Assembly (NCBI GenBank): GCA_905182985.1
Contig: CAJJDN010000048.1
Coordinates: 1-64,000, forward strand
Direction: 5' to 3'
Length of the DNA stretch: 64,000 bases
From: Paramecium sonneborni
Lineage: Eukaryota; Ciliophora; Oligohymenophorea; Peniculida; Parameciidae
A program made the translations under genes and the position numbers. The notes beneath the pieces are model-generated. The model was not told the origin of the DNA. It saw only the letters and a list, made by a program, of their open reading frames with translations, and did no database searches. Positions 42,810 through 53,309 of this stretch are shown here, piece after piece. Numbering within the stretch: the stretch's first letter is position 1; each line of letters opens with the position of its first letter.

Positions 42810-43048
42810 TCATTATTTTCCGTATTCTTTTTGGGTCATAAGATTGTAAAAATCATCAAAAGTAACAAAACCATCATCATCTAAATCAGCCTTTTTGAAC
42901 ATATGTTAGATCTCTTCATCAGTCATTTCTTCTCCTAAATCTTATGCTACTCTTTTTAATTCATCCCATGTGATACGGCCTAAATTAATTAATAATTACT
43001 ACCTTCCTTATTCCAATCATATAAATTAAAGACTTTTTGAATTTGCTC
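42810..43048 (-). CDS. centrin, partial copy (3' part) ending at the gap
   Basis: This is the C-terminal part of the centrin gene whose full copy lies at 44185-44783. It is cut on its 5' side by the N at 43049, which falls in the codons for the linker before the third EF-hand. It contains the 23-nt intron and the last two EF-hands. It is an assembly duplicate rather than a second gene. Confidence 0.85.
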
Positions 43049-43049
43049 N
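43049..43049. other. assembly gap (single N)
   Basis: A single N joins two identical sequence ends, so the gap size is nominal. Confidence 0.95.
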
Positions 43050-44423
43050 CTATAAATACATATTTATCAAAAATCAAAATCATCATCATCTGATTTTTTA
43101 GCTGTTTTTGCTGTTTACAAATTACTCTCTGCATTCATTGGTTTGTATTTTTATTAGAATATCTAACTTCTAGTACTACACGAAGTAAATGGTTTCACTC
43201 TTTAAATATCATTCAACTTTGATTTTATTGATTATCTGCTTAATTATCTATAATCAGTTGAATCTGCTGTTACAGGATTAGGTAAATATTAAACTTAATG
43301 AATTGGGTTTAATTCAACATGAACATGAGTTCTATCGAACATTGGTCTACTAAATTCACCTCCAACTACTTTTGTTGGTTATACATATAATACTTTTTTC
43401 CTGCATGATATAATATATTGTACTATTAAAGTCGTTGATATTTTTCAACTTAGGTTTCTTCATGCTCAATATGATGATAAGCTTTGAATTCCTCAAAATA
43501 TTAAGGAACTCCAGGTGCATAACTAAATGGATTTCCAGGATAATGTTTAAAGTTTTTTCTTTTAAACTCTTTCCAGTATTATTTTTTATTAGGAAAATCG
43601 AATTCTTTCAACCATCTTTTAGTATTATCATAAGTATTTAAAACAGTATCTTCCTAGTATAAGTGGAAATTATTACAGGAAATTTAAGTATAGGTAATTC
43701 AGGCTAAAAATATTCTAAAGCTTTATTGGCTTTTCTGAAATCCTCTGAATGATGCACTGTTCCATCAGATTTTAGTAATCTGTCTTTTTTGATATCTTAG
43801 ATTCTTTATAATATCAAAGACTTCCTTTTCTCAATACTCTATTATCGAAAATCTTTTTATTATTGTTTTAAAATTGATCTAATCTATTCTTGGTTTAGAG
43901 ATACTTCTTTTAACTCTATTACCTTTTTTTCAGTTGCATTGTTCCCTAACATATTTCTAAATTTTGTTAATTAATATATATTAATATTAAATAAAGATTA
44001 TGTATGGAACATAATACTTACAATATCATCTTAGATAAATATCTCCGTTAGAGAAATTTATAAAGAAAAACAATGTTAAAATATGAGATAATGAAAATGT
44101 ACATAGAAAGATACTAGTCGTTTTCAAATATATGATTAATATGTAATATATACTTTTTATTTATATGTTTATCATTTTCTGATATCATTATTTTCCGTAT
44201 TCTTTTTGGGTCATAAGATTGTAAAAATCATCAAAAGTAACAAAACCATCATCATCTAAATCAGCCTTTTTGAACATATGTTAGATCTCTTCATCAGTCA
44301 TTTCTTCTCCTAAATCTTATGCTACTCTTTTTAATTCATCCCATGTGATACGGCCTAAATTAATTAATAATTACTACCTTCCTTATTCCAATCATATAAA
44401 TTAAAGACTTTTTGAATTTGCTC
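43050..44423. repeat. second copy of 1374-bp direct repeat at assembly gap 1
   Basis: Matches 41675-43048. After this copy the sequence continues uninterrupted into the rest of the centrin gene, so this copy belongs to the next contig. Confidence 0.9.
43067..43952 (-). CDS. uncharacterised protein, 279 aa (copy 2, assembly duplicate)
   Basis: Identical, as far as compared, to the gene at 41692-42577, shifted by 1375 bp, with the same two introns (43654-43676 and 43401-43423). It should be merged with the first copy. Confidence 0.65.
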
Positions 44424-44783
44424 TCTAGTATCTTTATCACTAACTTTTGCTGTAGCTAAATGTAAAAATTCTTCAAAATCAATTCCTCCACTATTATCAG
44501 TATCTAATTCTCCCAATACTTAATAAATAAATTTATTGTGGTAAGTTTTGATTCCTGAAGCTTCAAATGCTTCTCTTAATTCTTATGGGTCGATTGATCC
44601 AGATCCATCATTATCAAAAATATCAAATGCTTGTTTTACTTCCAAAACTTCCTCTTTTGTTAGATGAGGTGGTTTTGCATAATCTTCAGCATTAAAAGGT
44701 TTTGGTCCTTTTTAAGGAGGAGGAGGAGGAAGTGCTTTTTTAGGATCAACTTTTTAAGCAGAGGATGGAGCCTATCTTGACAT
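44185..44783 (-). CDS. centrin-family EF-hand protein, 191 aa (complete copy)
   Basis: Centrins are Ca2+-binding proteins of basal bodies and of the ciliate infraciliary lattice. After a disordered N-terminus with a polyproline run (ALPPPPPQKGPKP) come four EF-hands. EF1 is DIFDNDGSGSIDPQEL and EF2 is LDTDNSGGIDFEEF. EF3 is degenerate (YDWNKEGRITWDEL) and EF4 is DLDDDGFVTFDDF. EF1, EF2 and EF4 keep acidic residues at the calcium positions, while EF3 has Asn, Lys and Gly in the loop and probably does not bind. One intron, 44355-44377, lies inside EF3. The total is 192 codons. Partial duplicates flank it because of both contig overlaps. Confidence 0.9.
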
Positions 44784-45843
44784 TTTATTTATTTTTATTT
44801 ATATTATAATTAGATACTAAGGGAAGAATTTATATTTGATTTCAATTTTATTGTCTTTTTATTTAAATCATCTTTATTTTATAATACCTAATCAAATAGA
44901 TAGTATTAGTTTTTGGTATATATATTATTAATCAATGTAATAGCTAATGATCATTAATTTAAGACTCAATAGATAAGACTTCTAAATGTAATAAAGTAAA
45001 TTTGGTTCTATTTTATTTAGTTTTCAGATTCAATATTTTACTATTTTGAGATTTTAAGATCATTTATCTATAAGATGTCAATCAAAAAATCAAATTAAAA
45101 TTAGATAATTATTGAAACCTATTTATTTAATGAATTCTTAACTTTTATTTTAAGTTAGTAAAATAACTAATTTCTAAAATGGAAAAGCATGTTAGTATAC
45201 CTAATTATGAAATCCTTAGGGTTATAGGTTCTGGAGCTTTTGGTATTGTGTTGCTATTAATTCAAAGGATATGTTTTCGAAGCTTTTGATACAAAAAGTC
45301 ACTAAAAAGTAGCCTTAAAAAGAATGTAAAAAGTTGGCAAAATTTCAAGCAGAGAATGTGATATATTAATATAACTAAAAGCTTGTCCTAATGTTATTAA
45401 ATTGCTAGTATATAATATAAAATAATAAGGATGTTTTCTATAGCAGAAGTGAAGACAATAAAATGGTATAAAATATCATACTAGAATTTATGGATCAAAA
45501 TTTAGAAAACATTATTATAGATCATAAAAAAAGAAAAGATTATTTCGATTCTAAAACTCTCAAAAACTATCTCTATTAGATATTAAAAGGTCTAGATTAG
45601 ATTCACAGAAAATGTATTGCACATAGAGATTTAAAACCGTAAATTATTGATTGTAAAGAAATAGAGAAAATATTTTGATTCAGGATGGAATTCTAAAGTT
45701 GTGCGATTTTGGAAGTGCTAAAGAAATAACTGGAACAACTATGAATACTCCTTATATTGTTTCAAGATTTTATAGAGCGCCTGAATTATTGTTGGGTGTT
45801 ACCAATTATACTGAATCTATTGATATTTGGGCATTTGGTTGTA
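44587..45843. repeat. first copy of 1257-bp direct repeat at assembly gap 2
   Basis: These bases recur at 45845-47101 (offset 1258), matching wherever compared and separated by the N at 45844. This is a second unmerged contig overlap, covering the start of the centrin gene, the intergenic region and most of the GSK3 gene. Confidence 0.9.
45179..45843 (+). CDS. GSK3-family kinase, partial copy cut at the gap
   Basis: This is the 5' two-thirds of the kinase gene that is complete at 46437-47451. It reads from [19 protein letters not shown] to IDIWAFGC and stops at the N. It is an assembly duplicate. The apparent fusion after the N into sequence beginning GGTCGATTG is antisense centrin sequence and is not real. 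Confidence 0.85.
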
Positions 45844-45844
45844 N
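45844..45844. other. assembly gap (single N)
   Basis: A single N joins the end of one contig to the start of another that overlaps it by 1257 bp. Confidence 0.95.
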
Positions 45845-46041
45845 GGGTCGATTGATCCAGATCCATCATTATCAAAAATATCAAATGCTTGTTTTACTTC
45901 CAAAACTTCCTCTTTTGTTAGATGAGGTGGTTTTGCATAATCTTCAGCATTAAAAGGTTTTGGTCCTTTTTAAGGAGGAGGAGGAGGAAGTGCTTTTTTA
46001 GGATCAACTTTTTAAGCAGAGGATGGAGCCTATCTTGACAT
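45845..46041 (-). CDS. centrin, partial copy (5' part) starting at the gap
   Basis: This holds the first 65 or so codons of the centrin gene, from MSRQAPSSAQK through the first EF-hand, cut off by the N at 45844. It duplicates 44587-44783 and should be merged. Confidence 0.85.
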
Positions 46042-47101
46042 TTTATTTATTTTTATTTATATTATAATTAGATACTAAGGGAAGAATTTATATTTGATTT
46101 CAATTTTATTGTCTTTTTATTTAAATCATCTTTATTTTATAATACCTAATCAAATAGATAGTATTAGTTTTTGGTATATATATTATTAATCAATGTAATA
46201 GCTAATGATCATTAATTTAAGACTCAATAGATAAGACTTCTAAATGTAATAAAGTAAATTTGGTTCTATTTTATTTAGTTTTCAGATTCAATATTTTACT
46301 ATTTTGAGATTTTAAGATCATTTATCTATAAGATGTCAATCAAAAAATCAAATTAAAATTAGATAATTATTGAAACCTATTTATTTAATGAATTCTTAAC
46401 TTTTATTTTAAGTTAGTAAAATAACTAATTTCTAAAATGGAAAAGCATGTTAGTATACCTAATTATGAAATCCTTAGGGTTATAGGTTCTGGAGCTTTTG
46501 GTATTGTGTTGCTATTAATTCAAAGGATATGTTTTCGAAGCTTTTGATACAAAAAGTCACTAAAAAGTAGCCTTAAAAAGAATGTAAAAAGTTGGCAAAA
46601 TTTCAAGCAGAGAATGTGATATATTAATATAACTAAAAGCTTGTCCTAATGTTATTAAATTGCTAGTATATAATATAAAATAATAAGGATGTTTTCTATA
46701 GCAGAAGTGAAGACAATAAAATGGTATAAAATATCATACTAGAATTTATGGATCAAAATTTAGAAAACATTATTATAGATCATAAAAAAAGAAAAGATTA
46801 TTTCGATTCTAAAACTCTCAAAAACTATCTCTATTAGATATTAAAAGGTCTAGATTAGATTCACAGAAAATGTATTGCACATAGAGATTTAAAACCGTAA
46901 ATTATTGATTGTAAAGAAATAGAGAAAATATTTTGATTCAGGATGGAATTCTAAAGTTGTGCGATTTTGGAAGTGCTAAAGAAATAACTGGAACAACTAT
47001 GAATACTCCTTATATTGTTTCAAGATTTTATAGAGCGCCTGAATTATTGTTGGGTGTTACCAATTATACTGAATCTATTGATATTTGGGCATTTGGTTGT
47101 A
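45845..47101. repeat. second copy of 1257-bp direct repeat at assembly gap 2
   Basis: Matches 44587-45843. The sequence continues beyond it to complete the GSK3 gene. Confidence 0.9.
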
Positions 47102-47451
47102 TTATGGCTGAATTAGCATTATTGGAACCCTTTTTCATTGGAAAATCAGAAGGAGATCAATTATTTTAGATTCTAAAAATTATGGGATCTTTTTCTGAAG
47201 AAGATCTAAAATATTTTGAGAAAGTTGTTCCATTTGATATCAATTTATTTCATGAGTTTCCTGAATATAAAGCAATCAATTTAAATAAGAGATTTTATAA
47301 TGTAGATGATTAAGCAAATTTTGTAGACTTACTCAAGTATTTTTATACATTAATTATAATTAGAAAATTACTGAAATATATACCAGAATAAAGACTTACT
47401 GCTAATTAAGCTTTGCAACACTAATATTTTAAAGATATAATAGATTAGTGA
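46437..47451 (+). CDS. GSK3: GSK3/shaggy-family Ser/Thr kinase, 304 aa (complete copy)
   Basis: GSK3 kinases regulate many signalling and cytoskeletal processes and are kept active by a phosphotyrosine in the activation loop. Visible motifs are [45 protein letters not shown] and the GSK3 signature [16 protein letters not shown] with the tyrosine present. [13 protein letters not shown] follows. Introns are 46501-46525, 46666-46687, 46897-46922 and 47337-47363; the third restores HRDLKPENIL exactly. The last, 27 nt, is a multiple of three with no in-frame TGA, so its retention would keep the frame, but removing it gives the better LLKKLLKYIPEQRLTA match. The protein is short, almost only the catalytic domain. 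Confidence 0.92.
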
Positions 47452-47476
47452 TATATTAAAAATTGTTTTAACTAAA

Positions 47477-48023
47477 TCATGATATTCTTTTATATAATCT
47501 TTAATTAACCAATTGTTTCCATGAATCAATATCATCGATAGGCTAATATTAATTTACTTTTTAGTTTATTTATTTTATTTTTTCATATTTATAATATGGC
47601 TATTTCCAATCATTTTAGAAGAAATAATCCATTTATACTTTCGTTCTAAGTTCAATTTTATTAATACCGATATTCGGTGATTGCAATTTAATCAGACTGG
47701 AGATTTTATTATGATTTTTGATTAATTAGTTCAATCCATTGGTTTCTTTTCGTTAATTATAATCTAGAACGACAACTAGTTTAAGGCGTTTAAACCTAAA
47801 TATTATCTTTTTATTTTGATTGTTAATTTCTTTTACTCGCAGTAGTATGTAAAGATGTACTTGGAGTTTTCTTTATTTTTTATAGTTCTTAGAGAACATA
47901 TTTTAGAGAACTTAAATTTTATGCTTATAATTTTTTGCCTTTTTGATTGTTTTTTCTATTATAAAACATAGAGATATACTAATAATTGTTGATTAATTTA
48001 GGTTTCTTAGAATCTTGATCCAT
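47477..48023 (-). CDS. uncharacterised hydrophilic protein, 174 aa
   Basis: The protein begins MDQDSKKPKLINNYQYISM and is rich in Gln, Lys, Ser and Asn, without membrane helix or signal. A single 22-nt intron (47646-47667) restores the frame into a C-terminal half with MDYFFQNDWKQPYYKYEK and DDIDSWKQLVNQRL. The total is 175 codons. No family was recognised. It ends 25 bp from the convergent GSK3 gene. Confidence 0.6.
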
Positions 48024-48064
48024 TGTTATATTAAATTATTTATATAAATAAATAATATTAAGTA

Positions 48065-51000
48065 TCATAACAAACCCCAGGCATTTTATCCTTTTTTGTT
48101 GAAAATATGAGTACTTCCTCCGGCTTCCATTAACATATCTGCAATCTTATAATGTCCATATGCCAATGCTAAATGTACTGCTGTATTGCCATCATCCTTC
48201 TTTAGTAATACTTTACATTTTATATATTAAGATCTGAACCTCTCTTTATTAGCTCATGAACAATTTCAATGCATCCACATTAAGCTGCTATAATAAGAAA
48301 AGTATTTCCATTTTAAAAAGTTGTATCTAATTTCATTTCTGGAATCATTTGGATATTATCAATAAACTATTTATCAATCTAATAATAAACGTACTTCTGT
48401 ATAATTATGATCATAAATAGAAAATTTGATTTATTAAATTTAATCTAATTTTTATCTTCTTGAAGATTCCTTAATGTGTGTTCTCATTCTTAATGAATTC
48501 TTGTACATACTTAAAAAATTCTGATCTTATACAAATTAAATACCATATTATTTTTTATAGGATGAAAATTGTATTACTCATTTTCATTTTAATAAGAATC
48601 CTCATTCTGACTATATAATTTTCTTACAGAGTTTATCTAATCCTAAGGTTATTATTATAATATTTATTGCTACTATATTTATGTCTATTAAGTTTTTTAA
48701 ATCTAACCAGATTATGGAGTCTCCTCATTTTATGAAGAATGAAATGAAGAACTCATATCTTACTATGAACTATTTAAATCAATATGTTTTGAACTCACAA
48801 CTCTAAATACAGATTGCTAAGATGTTTAAGTAGGTTTAGTTATTAAAACAGTAGATGTTTGAGTAAACAAATTTGAATTTTATTAATTTGACTATTGTAT
48901 TGTATTTGATAACTCTCCAGATTACATAGCTCTTTTATTCCATTATTAAGGTAAATTAACTTAAAGAGAATCTTATTTAGTAAGATATCTTTAAGATTAT
49001 TATTTACTCTTTGTTACTGTTTAGACTTTTTTATTAAATGAATCTTCTTTATGATTATATTTGTTTTAATTCTTTATTTACGTTAATTATTATGGCATTT
49101 GATAAGTTTATTATGAATCTTATTTTTCTAGAATTGTTGTTTAAATAACAGGATCTTAATGTTCAACATCAATAATTCTAGTTTAATTGATATATCTCCC
49201 AATTAAAATTTAAGAATATCTCATTTCAATAGCTGAAAATATCATAGAATTTAATTTCGGATTTCCTTAAAATTTATTTAATTCTTAAAAAGCAATTTGA
49301 TATTTATCCTTTATTTATTCCATTTCAAATTCATTACAAAATAAAATAGAATATGTAAGCAACTGATTTTTTGTTGAAGATTCTAAGAGACTTATAATTG
49401 GTTAAATAAATAATGATATTTTAAAGGCTTTGCGAATTTTCTTGATTAAAACTAATGTTCCAGTTGATAATTCTATCATATAAATTAAAATTTACATTTT
49501 TAATCTGTAGGTTAATCATTCATAAATTGATTTTAATTTTATTACTATTATGAAGTTTCTAAAAGAGTTTTTAATCCTTTAGATGTCTTTTTCTTTTTAT
49601 CTAATGGTTCTAGCTATAATTTATAGTAATTAATACTATTTAGATTTAATGGACTTTCTAAAAATTTATCTAAGGATACATCTGATTCTGAATCTTCACT
49701 AAAATCTGAATCATCCAAAGATGTTTCATCATTATAATTAAAAATCTGTCTCTCAAATTCTATCTAATATTTTGATAATTTAATTCCTAAAAATTGAATT
49801 TTATCTGTTATGGATTCATTTGTAACTTTTCTTTATCTTATTCCATATTCTGTAGTTGACATTATTGTATATACATTATTCATTATTGTATTACTATTAA
49901 CAGAACAAAAATTAGGTCTGAAACTTTATTCTATTTCTTATAAATTTTCTTTAGTATAATTAGATTTTTGTGTCAATTTGTATAATTTATTTTGATAATA
50001 AACCCTAAAAAATAAGCCAGACTTTAAAAATATTAAAACAATTACTTTATTAAATTAATTTTTCGAATCAAATTTTAATACTTCTTCTTGTGCTCCTCCA
50101 TATTATATAGATAATCTAGATTATCTTTTAGTTTTTTAATCAATAAAAGAAGAATTAAAATCTAATTTTTTAGTTGATACAAGTTAAATTTAATTTGTTT
50201 GTGGTTGTAAAGTATTAGGAACAATTTTTTGGGTTAATTTCGATGATAAATTTTTAAGTTATGATTAATCTTCATTTATGATATTATTTTATTCATAAAT
50301 ATGTTTAGGTTTATTGAATTAATAAACAGTTTTATCAACATTATCAAATGTAACTGTTATATTAATTTAAACTCTTTAAAAGTGTATTTAATCATTCTAT
50401 GATTATTTTTCATCTCCTTCTTAAAATTAGAGTTTTTCATTTTTTTTATCAGTAATTCCAATTAAAAAATTACTTTAAAATTTTGAAATGATTGCAGATT
50501 TTCTAGAAGATTTTGGTAGTAAAGAAAAAGATTCATTTTGAATTAAATTTCTAGAATTTGTATTATGAATTAAACTAATTTTCCTTTAAAATGCTTAAGA
50601 GGAGATATTAAATTATTCAACATTATGAAAATTGGATTGATTCTTAATATCCCTATAAGAGATACATGATTATTTGGATTAATATTTTTTGATAAAAGTA
50701 ATTTTGGAAGCTAAAATAGAATTGCCTGGTTCAAATTTTTTATGAATGGATTTTCTCTCATTTTCAGTATGTGTATTAAATTCATGAGAAATAAGTAGAG
50801 TAAAAATAGACTAATTATATAAGATAATACTTTTCTAGGAGGTTAGCGAAAAGATTTTTAGACTGCCAATTTAAAGCGGGATTTAAGAGAAAGTTTGTTA
50901 GGGGATAATGATTCTTCTTAATTGTTGGAAATTAGAGATGCTTAAAGTAAATTATTTGACTAATTGAAAATTAATTACTTATCATCATCAAGACTTTTTT

Positions 51001-51439
51001 CATAATTACTTCTACCTTCATCACTATGTTCTTCAATTGTAGCTGTTGGCTCTGTCATAATATTGATATAAGGCATTCTATGAACTTATATTTTAGGTTC
51101 AGGTGAAAGTTTAGGAAACATAGGAATGTGAATTTAAGGATGTTTTTTTGAAATGAATAAATAAGGTGTTGTAGAGTGTTCTGAAACATATTTAACTCTT
51201 TCTATATTTCTTTTTTCAAACTTTCTATCTTCATGTAAAGTAACAATCTTAGATCTTGGAGATATAAGATCTTTTTTCTTAAACTATTATTGTGATATGA
51301 AACTCAACTTAGTAGGTATTGATTAAGCTGATCTGATTGATTAATTTTGAGAAAGAAAGCTGGTTAAAATGCTTGGATTTTCTTTAGGATTAGGATAACT
51401 TCCATGAAATGACAATGAAAATGGATTAGCATAATTCAT
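48065..51439 (-). CDS. large Q/N/S-rich protein with C-terminal ankyrin repeats
   Basis: The gene begins MNYANPFSLSFHGSYPNPK and continues through a long Ser/Asn/Gln-rich region. A middle region (KISLFIQPIISLLESSTKN and following) looks globular but is unassigned. A Gln-rich linker follows, then three ankyrin-like repeats at the end. These include NGNTFLIIAAQCGCIEIVHE and DDGNTAVHLALAYGHYKIAD, finishing QNAWGLL. Introns near the 3' end have about 18, 22, 28 and 20 nt (the last at 48197-48216), and each one joins conserved repeat segments in frame. Other introns upstream were not all placed. Ankyrin repeats suggest a scaffold or adaptor, but the partner is unknown. The start codon is only 13 bp from the start of the divergent gene. 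Confidence 0.6.
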
Positions 51440-51452
51440 TTATAAAAATTTT

Positions 51453-53283
51453 ATGCAACAACTAAAGTAAAAAATCAAGCCTCCCTTTTTATTAGATGGT
51501 GTATATGCTGCAAAAAGAGGAAAGGTGCTTGATTATAGAGCAGAATAGGATAGTCATTTAGAATAATACTTTTTTAATATGCAAATGAGATAGCAAATGA
51601 TCAAAATGAAACAAGACAAAATAAGTTCAAGAAATTTAGCTCATTAATAATCAAAGTCTTTTGAATAAACTATAGTAAAGATTAATTAATAAAGTTTAGA
51701 ATCAATAAAACGAAGTTTAAGTATAAAATTTAATCAGTTCACCCAAACATTAAACTACTTCTAAAGTATCCATCAGTCAAAATGATCCCAAAGAATCAAG
51801 ATCCTTGTCAAAAGAACATTTTGTAACATTTCTTGATTCTTTAATTACAACAGTATAAAATGTTTAGCAGTTAGTAAATACATATTTTCCATAAGAAAAA
51901 AATGATAATCAAATAGCAAAATAACAAAATGAATTAAGTAAGATAAGTTAGGCAACTGAATAACTTAGTAGATAATTACGTGGAAATTCTATACCAAATA
52001 AAAAGGAAGTTGAAAATGTAAAAACTTAAAAGAACTTTTCTAAATTACCTTAGATCAAGAAAAATGATGTTAACGTGAATCTAACTAAATCAGGTAGAGG
52101 AAGAGATGTAACATAAAAATCTCATAACTCTCCTAAATCAAATAATATTAATCCATCTAAAACTCTTGAAAAAACTAATAACCTTTAATTGGATGAAACA
52201 AACCATCATAATTTTTATTTCGAATAATATCAATCAGTTCAAGATAATATTAATAAAAAAACAATATAAGATAAACCTATAGAATAAATCAAAAGTTAAA
52301 GAGATTCATAGCCTTAAAAATTATTACAGTTAAGATCTGGAAAAACAACATAACTTCCATCTGTCAGAAGTTCATAATAAAAATCAGCTTACTAATATAA
52401 GAAATATCAAAAAGAAGTTTAATTAATATTAACTAAACCAAAATAAAATTACAATGATCAAAGTATTTCATTTGTTTCATAATCTCCAGAACAATTAAAA
52501 AGCAAAAGTGTTGGAATTAGGGATAATTAATAATAAAACTAATCTAAAAATTTAAACAAACCAAATTTTAAAAAAATTACTTCAATCAATATTACCCAAG
52601 TTGAATAATAGAAATCTAAATCAAATCTTAAAGTTTAGAATAATTTCTCAAAGAGATAAAATACATCACAAATTCAAATTAAAATTATAGATGTTGATAA
52701 ATAAATTATTATAGAACCTCCTAAAAACTTAGCTTAAGTTGAAGTAGTTGAAGAAGTAGTTTAAAACTTTTCAAAGGATTCTGGAAACTTTTTAATTGAA
52801 AAAAATTAGAATAAAGAAGTATCTTAAACATAAGATGAAGATAAATCTAAATTCAATGGAACTGCATTTTTTAAAATTGCCCAAGGAGAAGAAATAAAAG
52901 AATCAATAGGAAAAATGACAGAAAGCAATGAAATTTAAAGATTTAATGATAATGAATAAGATTCTCAAAAATAATTAAAACAAAATGAAAATACTTTTAT
53001 AAAAATGATTCAAAATTAAGTGATTGAGAATGATTTGAAATTGTTAAAATAATAATAAACAAATTATAATACATTGAATGATGTAGAAAAGGGAAGTGAA
53101 ACATTAATAAAGGCTGTAGAATCTATAGATCCATTAAGTGATAATGATGATATAGTAAATCCCCTTGAAGATAGTGATAATGAATAAAAATAAAATTAAA
53201 GTAGTATGATCATAACTACCTTAATGTAAAATAGTTTATAAGTTCTAGTTAAATAGAACTAAACTTTTGAATAAGAATAATGA
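51453..53283 (+). CDS. uncharacterised disordered Q/K/S/N-rich protein, 601 aa
   Basis: The conserved-looking start MQQLKQKIKPPFLLDGVYAA is followed by a helical segment. Almost all the rest is low-complexity and hydrophilic, rich in Gln, Lys, Ser and Asn, with scattered basic Ser-Pro or Lys-Ser motifs and an acidic end (DPLSDNDDIVNPLEDSDN). One 25-nt intron (51675-51699) links the two reading frames; the total is 602 codons. No domain was recognised. Such proteins are common in ciliates and may be phosphoregulated scaffolds, but this is speculation. Its stop is 26 bp before the cyclase start. Confidence 0.65.
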
Positions 53284-53309
53284 TTTTATTATTATATATT
53301 TAATTAACT

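Larger units (their letters stand above)
41675..43048. repeat. first copy of 1374-bp direct repeat at assembly gap 1
   Basis: These bases recur at 43050-44423 (offset 1375) with no difference noticed in the stretches compared by eye. The copies are separated by a single N. This is what two overlapping contigs look like when placed side by side without being merged. Confidence 0.9.

Noticed and set aside
41675..44423. Recent tandem gene duplication of the uncharacterised gene and centrin
   Set aside because: The copies match wherever compared, including introns and intergenic DNA, and their edges coincide exactly with the Ns; an unmerged contig overlap explains this more simply.
45675..45953. 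A kinase fragment with an unusual C-terminal end after the N
   Set aside because: The sequence after the N is the antisense start of the duplicated centrin gene, so the fused end is an assembly artefact.
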